Positions 45,962-56,384 of a DNA stretch of 64,000 nt are shown here, in pieces. Positions within the stretch are counted from its first letter, which is position 1. Each line of letters begins with the position of its first letter. The notes beneath the pieces are model-generated. The model made no database searches and was not told the origin of the DNA. It was given only the letters and a program-made list of their open reading frames with translations. The position numbers and the translations under genes are program-made. The DNA is from Daphnia pulex (lineage: Eukaryota; Arthropoda; Branchiopoda; Diplostraca; Daphniidae): assembly GCF_021134715.1 (NCBI RefSeq), contig NC_060023.1:2976001-3040000 (forward strand), in the 5' to 3' direction.

Positions 45962-46005
45962 CAGGGTATCTGATCAGCAAAAATCAGAATCAAACAGAAC
46001 TCAAA

Positions 46006-46624
46006 ATGAACAAGGTATAGTTTTTAGCTTTCAGTTTTAACCGACAATGTTTTCCAACTCAACGATATTTTTACCTTTGAATTTTTCATTCTACAGGTAT
46101 TCATCACTCTAGCTCTTCTTCTCGCCGTTACGGTGGCCGTTCCCCAAGGCAGGTTTTTCGGTGGCGGTGGCTTTGGAAGACCCGTTGTTGGACTGCGCCC
46201 TCTTGGTGGAGGCTTTGGTGGTTTGGGAGGAGGAGGACTTGGAGGATTTGGAGGATTGGGAGGCTTTGGCGGCTTTGGTAAGACAAAATTTGCATCCCAA
46301 TAACTGCCTCAAACTACATGTATATTTTTAATACCACAGGAGGAAGTGGAAGTGGTGCCGGTGCTGGAACAGGATCTGCTGGCCCAGGAGGAGTGTCAGC
46401 TTCAGGAGTAAGTGTTTTTTTTTGGTCCCCGTTGATTTTCAAAATTTTTATTAAAAATCAAATTGTTCATGTTGGAATTTTTTTTGTTATAACAGGTTGG
46501 CATTTCCAGTGCCCAGAATGGTGGATTTGGAACTGGCAGTGGAAGCGGATCCGCTGGATCAAATTTCTTCACTGGCCAGAATTTCGCTACTGGTGATGGA
46601 AGCGGCCAAAGCTTCGGCAAATAA
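46006..46624 (+). CDS. Glycine-rich secreted protein, subfamily A, copy 2
   Basis: Exons 46006-46014, 46097-46277, 46340-46407 and 46496-46624 give 128 residues. The signal peptide is MNKVFITLALLLAVTVAVPQ, followed by GRFFGGGGFGRPVVGLRPLG, GGL/GGF units, GSGSGAGAGTGSAGPGGVSA and the end GQNFATGDGSGQSFGK. Its third intron and last exon are closest to the inverted copy at 39038-39668, while its promoter and 5' flank are closest to the copy at 50109. Intron 1 has a normal GT donor. AATAAA lies at about 46694. Confidence 0.88.
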
Positions 46625-47438
46625 ATTTTCTATTCCGCTCCACCTTTTTTAATATTTGCGACTAAACTGTACATTGTAAAACTAGTTCAATTTAATAAAA
46701 TTATTTGCAATTGTAGTAAGTTCTAAAAATCATTTAAAATCAATTAAAAAATATGCATTAAAAAATCGGTAAAAAATACGTATTATCGTTTCACAACGAC
46801 CTGTTTTAAGTCACCCCTCAATGCAGAATGGATTAGATGTGTTGTTTTGGGGGCTCAAACGCATGCCGGTAGAGAACCCGATGTTAATTATATTTACGAT
46901 CTGTTTCTATAGAGTCGAGAAAACTATCCAAAGTTTAAAATCTTAACTATCAAATGAGTATTGCAATTCGACTCAACTGAGTTATGTAAGGCATTAGGTT
47001 TAAAAAATAGCATAGAGGCGTAAGGTTATAAGGAATAAGGCATAGCTTAGGCCGAATTTTGATGCCATCGCATAAAATTTTATTCGGTTCTCTATATTTC
47101 CAAAAAAGAAAATAGAAAAGAAGAAAAAACGTACATAGAAGTCCTACGCAATTTGAAAACAAAGAATGTAACGTATTTATTATGCAAAAAAGAGAAGAAG
47201 ACAAATTCGGGGAAATCGTAATCTGGTTTGCTGGGTGGTTGTGTTCGTGATGGTTTAATTGGGAAAACCTATATCTTGGGTTGCCCAATACCCATCACAC
47301 CCTCAGGGGAAAAGGACAGCTAAACGTCAAGTAGCCTATACGGTCAACTATAAAAACCGCGGAATAGGAAATCAGCAACGTGCAGTAACATTTCTATTTT
47401 TCTGAAAGAAACTTCTTCTACAAGTCTGTTGAATTAGA
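46625..47438. other. Spacer between duplication units
   Basis: 3' flank of glycine-rich gene A copy 2, then the start of unit 2 and the promoter of glycine-rich gene B copy 3 (TATA at 47349-47356). No other gene. Confidence 0.45.
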
Positions 47439-47904
47439 ATGAACAAGGTAAAACATCGTTCAAAACACTTGAATTTTTTAATTATTATTTTGACAAGGTT
47501 TCTTACCATATACTTTATTTTCTATTCTGTAGATGTTGATCATCCTAGTTCTTGCTATGGTTTTGGTGAATTGTTCTGCTCGTCCACAATTTGGATTTGG
47601 TGGATGTGAGTATAGTTTCAAAATATTTACCATTATAGGCCTATAGTGTATTATGTGGCAACAACAAGTTAATTTATTGAAATTGTCATTGTATTCGACA
47701 GATGCACCTGGTGGTGGAACGGGTGCTGGATTTGGCACTGGTAATGCTGGTTTATTTGGAGCGTCAGCCAGTGGAGTAGGAATTTCTAGCGCATACAATG
47801 GCGGATTTGGCAGTGGATCAGGATCCGGACAAGCTTCTAGTGGAGGTCTGTTTGGTGGACAATACGCAAGCGGTACAGGCAACGGATTTTCTCACGGAAA
47901 ATAA
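47439..47904 (+). CDS. Glycine-rich secreted protein, subfamily B, copy 3
   Basis: Exons 47439-47447, 47533-47605 and 47702-47904 give 94 residues. The protein is the same as that of the gene at 43693 except for His in place of Tyr near the end (GNGFSHGK). Both introns and about 150 bases of promoter are also the same. All splice sites are intact. Confidence 0.88.
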
Positions 47905-50108
47905 GAGAAGCAACGATGTAAATCATTTTGCCAATTTTATTATTTTTTGTATGGTTGCATTTTGTTAAAAAAAAGTTTTGGATTTTAAATATACTACTGG
48001 TTGTAATACAAGCTGAACGCGCCTTAACTTTTATTCGGAAATCAAGTGATAACCAGACGACCGGAAAGAGATATTTTATTTAGCAAGTTTTCTTTTTCCA
48101 TATGTAATAATTTTTCATAGTGTGGTTATTGGTTAAATACATATATAGCTAAATACTATATTGATGATTGCATAGAGGAATATTATAAATTCTTTATACG
48201 ATTTTTTTTCTCGTTCGGTGTTCAGTTTTATACATTCACAGCAGTATACACGATTTTTTTTTTCCATTTTTGGAAACTACTTAAAAATTTTATGAAGCTT
48301 TATCAGTTTTTTTTAATAATATAATTTCCAGTTCTCTAAAGTTGTAGCTTATTTACGAATACGGTACAATGTTCCCGGGAAACATCGATGACCGGAGCTC
48401 TTGAATTCAAAAACACATTTAAAACAAAATAAAATAAAGGATTGTTAATTTCAGTCTACTTCTTTTTCTAAGGGTGAACTAAAAATTACTGCAAGCAAAT
48501 TCGCGATACGGTATGTCCGCATATTAGTAACTAAAAAACAATACATTTATTTATAAATTATTCGCTTATCGTGTTGCATTTGTAAAGATTTGTAATTTAA
48601 TTTTTGTTCAAGGTCAAAATGAATGAGCTACGCACAAAACTGTCCCCACCCAAAACAAAGAATCAAATAAATATTTTACGATCCAGTAAAAATTGGTTCA
48701 AACCTGATTGTGTTGCACGATGTAAAAAGCCCGTCTTGGGTTTTCCTAGACGCTCAGAGGTAGCCTAAAGAATATAAGACCATTAAAAAAATGAGCTACA
48801 GATAAATACCGCTGAGTGTCACTGTACCATGTACATATTAATGGTATGCAGTCGTGCTTCCGTATTTGTATAAGAATATTTACTTCAAAGGTTATTTTTC
48901 CATGTTTGTTGAAACAAACAACGTTATTCCAAATTATATTTACAATTTTATATGGCTGTTGTATTTGTATCATAAACATATAGATTATTAAAACTCTGTT
49001 TGACAGCTATTGATAATCTTTATTGTTGCCAAAATTTTTATTTTTGGAAATTTTCCTGCCCGTCTAGCACAGTTCGGATTTGGTGTTAAATTTGAGTTTT
49101 TAATATTCTCCTAAAGAGTATAATTTAGCCTACAATTATTTTCCTTTGTTATTTTAAAACTTTGGCATAATTATTAATTACACCTTCAATGATGCTAGTA
49201 ATGCTAGTTTATATTTGGCGGAAAATCAACTATAGTGGAGGTGGAATTTCTAGCGCACACAATGAGGAACGGACGGTTCAGGATCAGGAATCAGCATCTT
49301 ATTTTGATGGTGAGCTGTTTGGAGATCATGCGACTGATACCGGAAATTTTCTATTGGAAAATAAATACTCCAAAAAATAACCGTGTGGAAGATTACAAAA
49401 TAAACTATTTGATAAAAAACGCGGGTTTCGTGACTTGCAGGTTTTGAACGATTTTCAAGTAATTTTATTCAGGGTTGCTGCTGTTCGCATTTTTTTTTTT
49501 TTTTTTTTGTTGTTGTTGTTGTTTTTTGCTCCCTTTCCTTTTTGTCGTTTCGTTTTGCTGGAACATAATATCACAATTCACATATTAATATTTTTGCTGG
49601 GGTTTCAACAAAACGAAGCGGAAAAAAAAAATGACGGGGAGAGGGAGCGAATTAAAGACGTGAATAGCGCAAAAAGCAACGACACAAAATTACTTGGAAA
49701 TCGTTCGTAATGGAGTGTCACGAAAACCGTCATATATCAGGTACATTCCTAGTCGCGAATTTTTTTTTAAATTCACGAAATGTCTAAAGCTCGTTAAATG
49801 AAGGTTAACCAGCTAGTGTAGGTTGTCAAATATAAAACAATAAAATGAAAGTAATAAGTGTTGTTCTCATTTCCAATCTAAAAAAAACGGATCCAACTAA
49901 GAAATATTTTTTGTCGACTAGTTGGCCTCGATCACCTAGTCATTAATGAGGAAATACCCACCGAGTTGTTTCTTGAAAACTAGGTCATACAATTTTACTT
50001 TTCCTTCGACCATGTATCTTAGATTATGCTAACTACTTAGTGCACGCAGACTTGTATATAAATACAGGGTATCTGATCAGCAAAAATCAGAATCAAACAG
50101 AACTCAAA
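47905..50108. other. Intergenic part of unit 2
   Basis: Contains the decayed B copy, a T-rich run near 49490-49530 and the promoter of glycine-rich gene A copy 3 (TATATAAATA at 50055-50064). No other coding signal. Confidence 0.45.
49057..49379 (+). pseudogene. Decayed glycine-rich subfamily B copy, unit 2
   Basis: An exon 2 remnant (CCCGTCTAGCACAGTTCGG) at about 49061-49085, and an exon 3 remnant at about 49200-49379 that includes GGTGGAATTTCTAGCGCACA and GGAAAATAAATAC at the end. Coding frame and splice donor are lost. It retains more of exon 3 than the relic in unit 1. Confidence 0.65.
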
Positions 50109-50720
50109 ATGAACAAGGTATAGTTTTTAGCTCTCAGTTTTAACCGACAATGTTTTCCAACTCAACGATATTTTTACATTTTAATTTTTCATTCTACAGG
50201 TATTCATCACTCTAGCTCTTCTTCTCGCCGTTACGGTGGCCGTTCCCCAAGGCAGGTTTTTCGGTGGCGGTGGCTTTGGAAGACCCGTTGTTGGACTGCG
50301 CCCCCTTGGTGGAGGCTTTGGTGGTTTGGGAGGAGGAGGACTTGGGGGATTCGGAGGATTGGGAGGCTTTGGTAAGATAAAATTTCCATTACTGTGCTCA
50401 AAATCAAAATAATATTTTTTATATTGTTTTTACTAATTAATAATATTGTTATACTACAGGAGGAAGTGGAAGTGGTGCCGGTGCTGGAACAGGATCTGCC
50501 GGCCTAGGAGGAGCCACAGCTTCAGGAGTAAGTGATTTTGTCCCAACTTAATTTTATTTCAAATTGTTTACGTGTGATTTGTGTGTCATAGGTTGGCATT
50601 TCCAGTGCCCAGAATGGTGGATTTGGAACTGGCAGTGGAAGCGGATCCGCTGGTTCAAATTTCTTTACTGGCCAGAATTTCGCAACTGGTACCGGCAATG
50701 GACAAAGCTTCGGAAAATAA
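50109..50720 (+). CDS. Glycine-rich secreted protein, subfamily A, copy 3
   Basis: Exons 50109-50117, 50200-50371, 50460-50527 and 50592-50720 give 125 residues. The signal peptide and N-terminus are the same as in the other A copies. The GGL/GGF array is one unit shorter than at 46006 and two shorter than at 39038. The third intron differs in sequence from the other two copies. It ends GQNFATGTGNGQSFGK. AATAAA lies at about 50794. Confidence 0.88.
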
Positions 50721-51603
50721 GTTTTCTATTCCGCTCCATCATTTTAAATATTAATTTGCGACTAGACTGTACATTGTAAAACAAGTTCAATTTAATAAAA
50801 TTATTTGCAATTCCAGTAAGTTCTAAAAAATCATTAGTAATTAATTTTTATGTATCGTTTCGCAATGACCTGTTTTAAGTCACCCCTCAATGCAGAATGG
50901 ATTAGACGTGTTGTTTTTGGGGCTCAAACGCAATAAGCCAGTAGAGAACCCGATGTTATTTATATTTATACGATCAGTTTCTGTAGGGTCGAGAAAACAA
51001 TCCAAAGTTTCAAATCGTAATTAGCAAATGAGTATTGCAACTCGACTCAACTATGATGTAAGGGTAAGGCGTAAGGTTATAAAGAATATTCAAAAAGACA
51101 ACGCCACACAAAGCTTAGGCCGAATAATTTGCCATCGCATCAATGATTTACGCATCATTGATGCCATCGCATAAAATTTTATCATATAACGAGATTTTCA
51201 AAAGTGAAATTTAAAAAAGAGAGAAACTTTTAATAAAATGTAATAATTTCTTTTGTTCAATTTACAATATCTACTATAAAATGCACACATTATTTTCACT
51301 GGCAACTATACGATTCTTGATACAATATATTTCTTTACCTTCTCGAGATAAATTTTCAATAGATGCATGGGTTCAATGGCTCGTACTACGCCAATGCAAC
51401 GATGCATCGACCGTATTTAATCCCTTCCAGCTCGAATGTAATGAAATGGATAAAAGAGTCAAAATTCCAAAAGAAAGGAAATACGTATAGGTGGTGAATG
51501 AAGGAGCAAAAAGCATTAGTGGGGCTTAATATGACAGACGACGAGACGTCTTATTGCTTTGGATGAGGTTCGCGTCAGCATTAACAGACGAAACGCCTAT
51601 AGT
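50721..51603. other. Spacer between the glycine-rich cluster and the cotransporter
   Basis: A/T-rich. The left half is alignable with 46625-47080 (end of the duplication). The right half is the 3' flank of the minus-strand cotransporter. Confidence 0.4.
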
Positions 51604-54600
51604 TTAGGAATAAAATGTCAAAACGGATGTTTGATTCCCGCGAACGAGCATAAACGGTGGCATGTTTGCTGTAAGTGCCTCTAACCAGGCCATATACAAC
51701 GGGGCACTAAAATCTCCTTTTCGAGTTATTGGTAAAGTCCTATTTTTTTTTTCATTATTAGTTGTTTGTCTCTTTGTACTAAAATAGAAGTCATAAAAAT
51801 TTATCTGATTTCTTACATGACAACCAAGTTGGAATCCGAGCAGTGATCCAGGAGCAGTTCTCTCAATCTCAGATAGCGATCCGTTTTATATTGGAAAACT
51901 TCCAGTTCTTCTTTCGTTAGTAGAGGGCCTAGAGGCCCTACAAAATTTTTAAGTTAAATTTAAATTTGACGACTAAATGAATATTATAGTGCAGACCATT
52001 AGTTCCTGGTTGTAACAACGGCTGTATTATGCCATTGAACCACTTCTTTGTTTTTTCTTTCGGTGCTTCGTCAGCGTCATTAATAATCACCAGATCGGAG
52101 TAATCAATCCGGAATTTGGAGAGCAAAATCGCCATTCTACGCATAAAATAGTAATTTAAAAAAACTTTTCAAAATTCAAATATGTTAATAATAAATAAAA
52201 TAGCTAGCTAACCCCCTGTGTTCTTTTTCCAGTTCGTTAACACCAGACGCTGTGCAGAAAACGCGCAGCTTAGTGGCTGACCAATTCGATCGGTTGTTGA
52301 TTATAACCGGTAACAAAAGTGTCAATCCTATTTAAATATCGAAGAACCCAAGTAAAAATGTTTGGTGCTGGAATTTTCTTAATATAAGGTATATACCTCC
52401 ATCGTCGCTTAGCCACCAAACGTCGATCGTATTCTTTTTTTGTTTGCTTTGGAATAAGATGATATTGTTCAGTACGCTTTTTGGCAGTGGCTTTCCGTTA
52501 GTGTCTCTATGGAATATATATGAGTTTAGAAATTATGTAATGCCATAAGAAACTATGAGATGAAGGCCTACCTGAAGGGGTGATTCTGTTCAGCCTTCTT
52601 CTTCTTTTTATCTGGTTCGAAACTTCGATCTTTAGTGGAAATTTCTGTTTGTGTTTCGGTATCAGTAGATGCTGTAAATGTCTGGGGAGTTTCATTTCCG
52701 AGTGCTGGGTTTTTGGTAGAGGAGAATGATTTGAATCGGAACACTATGAATCTGTTGGTTAACTTGAGATAAATCTAATTACCGGGAATATCTAAAGATT
52801 CTTTTTTCCCTTTAGTTTTTTTGTTGCTAGCTTTTAAAATCGCATCGTCGACGTCAGCTAAAACTTCTGAGCAATCAAGCCCTTCTTTGAGACGAAGAAT
52901 CGTCACAGCTACATTCATTTCAAATCCCGTACTGTAATGAATGCTCATCGTTAATAATTAAACAAATGGGCGTTATTCGATAGATCAATGAAAATAATAA
53001 AACTCACTGTATAGTTAGCACGTATTGATCCAACAAATTTCTTTCGCAGGTTGCCCAATCGTTTTTGTACCCCATCATCAGGATGTTGGGCTTCACTTTT
53101 CCCACTCCCGAGAGACTGAGCATTGCGGCCACGCCTGTTTGGAGATCCGAGTTGTCAGAAATAGAGAAGTATCCTTTGATTTTGGTGAATCGCAGGTAGC
53201 GATAAGCCTTCTGCTGGAGGTTGGAGCGCATTTCATGCGTCAATCGCTCCTGTTTTTTTAGCATAAAGGATAATGGTAATTGGTAATCATATCTATTGAA
53301 TCATCTATTTAAGTATATTTTTTTTTTTACCTTGACAATATTTCCACAAATCATCAGTGAGTTATTCTTGCAGATGAGATATGCGAAGTCGACTAGAGCA
53401 GGGCGAGTGTTGGGTAGTCCGGTCAACACCAAAATCTGGGGCCTGTAATTCTTGGCATGTTCTTCGATATGGGCAAGTTGTTGAATGCTGTTTAGAGCAA
53501 TGCTATAGTGGGAAATGAAATAGGAAAATGTAGTAATTCTTCTAGTTAATTTATGTAGGTATCAAAGTAAATAATATACCGGTATGTCTGAGCTTGGGTA
53601 GAAGATCCCCAATTCACCTCTTAAATATAAAGATATCCAAGTGAAAACATAATATTATTTTCTCGGCTTTAGTTATTGTTAAACAACGCAATGTTTCAGC
53701 ACATGTGTACTTGTGTAGTTTAATATCTTTAAACAATTTTTATCTTACCTGGCTTTCGGTAAAGAACCACGAAATAGAAAAAAATGACCACCCCAATCGT
53801 TATCATCGCGATGGGAATACTTATGAGCATCATGGCAGCGATTGCCAGAATACCCGTCAGTAGACTCAGCCATGTATTGTAATACTAAAAATATGTAAGC
53901 GGACATGAAATGCCTTGCTATAGTGTATTTATTATATTTTTTAAAAAATCTGTCTTTTATTATTTACCTTGAAAGTTGGTCGCCATCCGATGGGTTTGAT
54001 TAAACTGACGTGAAACGTTGAGAAATTCATGAGAGCAAACGTGGCGAGAAAGAAATTCGAAATCAGCAACGCGATTACATCGAGTTCGGCTGAGAAATAA
54101 TAGGGCTAGTATTAGTAAACATGGCAAATAAGAATTCATTTTGAATTCAATTTTTTACCAATCAGTACGAAAGCTAATGCTATTATGAATGTACAGGCGT
54201 ATGCGCGAAGTGGTGTCTTTGATACACCGTATCCTTTCCCTAAAAAACCAATCAACCAGTATGGATACAGCTTATCGGCCGCGATGACTTCGAGTAGGGC
54301 AACGCATGAAAAGAAATCCGTTAAGGCTGAGCTCAAAGTGGCCGCGAAACATCCCACGTAATTGAGTGGAGCAAAAGCAGAGACTAGCGCCATTACCTTT
54401 TGTTTTACAATTGGATTAATGGAACATTTAAAAAATCATCGGGAATATTAGACTCTCGATTAGACTGTTTTTTTACTTGATAGTCGTAGGAAAGGCCGTA
54501 ATTGCATGGGTCTGTGTCATTGCAAATTAGGTTGGTACCGTTTTGCAGATCCTCGACTATTCCAGTTGCTATCAATTGATGATTAACAAGTAATGTATAA

Positions 54601-56384
54601 GGAACTGTCAAGACAAGGATAACAAATTAGGTTTCTACCTGCGCGAGTAACGGTGGCAGCACAAATGATAGCTATTCCAGCGTAAGACATACTGCAAATT
54701 ATGATGGCCAATATGGTTCCTTTTGGAATAGCCTTGTTGGGATTCTAATTATTTTTGCAATAGCATAATTCGATTTTCAATCAGATTTTTAAATTCTTAA
54801 ACTTTGAATTGTTTAATGATACTATTTTGTCAAATTATCTAGGTACCTTTAAGTTACCGGAAGCGTTTGCTCCAGCAAGAATACCAATATTCGATGGAAA
54901 GTAAACTGAAAATATGGAAATAAAATTCTGCATTTGACCATCAGTTACAGTGTAGGATGGGCCCCAGTTTTCTTTCAACAAATTAACTGCAAATTCAATA
55001 GTGTTTTAAATATAGTTGAATGAGGCATCATTGAGTATTGGTTAATTGACATACTGCTGTATCCAGTGAAACCCCTTGCTGCTTCCGACTCAGAGGATGG
55101 TCCCATAATGCTGCCAACAAGGAAATTACTTAGCGCAATCAATAAAATGACAAACATGGCATCCTTCATCTGTTGATATTTATTTGTGATAGAACTTGTT
55201 TAAGTTCGTTAAAGCAATTTATGTGATCTGTATATACCTTGGTTTCATATTGGGCTCCCAGCCCGCAGATTGCGCCAACGAATACTAAGGAAGCGGTGCC
55301 TATAATGCGGATGTCGTTGATGTCTCCATCGACAATAATCACTCCACCGTATTCAAACATCATGTCTTTCACGGCGCTGGAAAAGCCAACCACATTGATT
55401 GCGCAATCCAGTATATTGGCAATGATAAAGATGATACCAATTGAACCACCAAATTCTGGGCCTAATATTCTAGACCTATATTTTTACGATGGATGCATGT
55501 TATTAAAACTTAATACAGTTTAACTATAAATAAAGTTTGACATGATGCTTGATTAATGCTTACATGACAAAGTAAGTCCCACCTAATAGAAATTGAGTCA
55601 ATTGTTTTATTTTAATATTAAATTAAATTAAATTAATTTTTTATTTTATAAAAAAAAATATTAATTACCTCCGCCGATTTCTCCATTGGTCGAGATGGCG
55701 GACATAGACAAAGCTGTCACCAACGTGATGAAAGTCGATATTGCAATGATAACCAATGTTTCGCCTAATTTAAATAATATTAAATGTTATCCTTCATTTT
55801 CTTTTAAACGTATATAGTTCGGTTTATGTATAACCTATTCCTGCTTGTCCTACCACCCATGAAAGCCTCAGAAAAAGCATGACTCCCCAGAGACTCATCA
55901 TGTTGCGAATCAAAACTCCTTCGACCCAACCAAATTTTTCGACCTTAGAGTCGTCCTGTTGAGTGAAATCTGTAGCAGTGTCCTCGAATGACTCCTGCCG
56001 CTGGTAAATCAAATTGCATCGTATTTAATGCAAATAAATGTTGTTGCAATAAACAATTGATAACAATGATAGGCCTACCTTGGCAGCGAAGTCAGTAGGG
56101 TCATATAGCTCAGTCAATGTTGGTCTGTTTGATGATTTCTCAATATTACTGTTACAAGTTCTGTAGTTGTCAATATGAGGGGTAGTGTCCCGGCTCATTT
56201 TTCGATTTAGGTTGGGTGGAGGCGCAAGAGAAGTATTCGTGCTACTATAGTCTTGTTCTGCTGGAAGGTTTGCATCGTCGCAGTTTGATACTGACTAAAG
56301 AAGTGGATTCATTATTCAGTGTTATTTACTTAATCTACAGTATGTAACCATTTTCTTTACATATTCAAAGGCAGGATTTTCCAT
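51604..56384 (-). CDS. NKCC: SLC12 Na-K-Cl cotransporter (NKCC/NCC type)
   Basis: Electroneutral cation-chloride symporter of the plasma membrane, used in osmoregulation and chloride balance. Twenty-three minus-strand exons join in frame to give 1046 residues; the first is 56384-56361 (MENPAFEY), the last 51739-51604. The cytosolic N-terminus has [11 protein letters not shown] and RPTLTELYD, matching the SPAK/OSR1 phosphorylation segment of NKCCs. The transport domain starts [20 protein letters not shown] and includes [48 protein letters not shown] and [14 protein letters not shown]. The C-terminal domain includes [55 protein letters not shown] and the canonical end [10 protein letters not shown]. 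Exon 5 (55582-55564) is only 19 nt and is confirmed by alignment (GGTYFVM). The length suits the NKCC2/NCC range. Which SLC12 paralogue it is needs a tree. Confidence 0.95.

Larger units (their letters stand above)
44159..46005. other. Intergenic part of unit 1
   Basis: 3' flank of glycine-rich gene B copy 2, the decayed B copy, and the promoter of glycine-rich gene A copy 2, with a TATATAAATA box at 45952-45961. Nothing else coding. Confidence 0.45.
43410..47150 (+). repeat. Tandem duplication, unit 1 (about 3.7 kb)
   Basis: Carries glycine-rich gene B copy 2, a decayed B copy and glycine-rich gene A copy 2. The same order, orientation and flanks recur in unit 2. The borders are estimated by eye from the blocks that begin GAAATTTGAAAACAAA (43407) and CGCAATTTGAAAACAAAG (47149). 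Confidence 0.8.
47150..51190 (+). repeat. Tandem duplication, unit 2 (about 4 kb)
   Basis: Holds glycine-rich gene B copy 3, the decayed B copy and glycine-rich gene A copy 3, in the same order as unit 1. Most of the flanks have visible substitutions and indels against unit 1, but the B gene is nearly identical. The right border is approximate. Confidence 0.8.

Noticed and set aside
46109-46312. Ser/Lys-rich frame antisense to the glycine-rich A genes (also at 39348)
   Set aside because: Antisense shadow of GGL/GGF codons; it recurs only because the sense genes are repeated.
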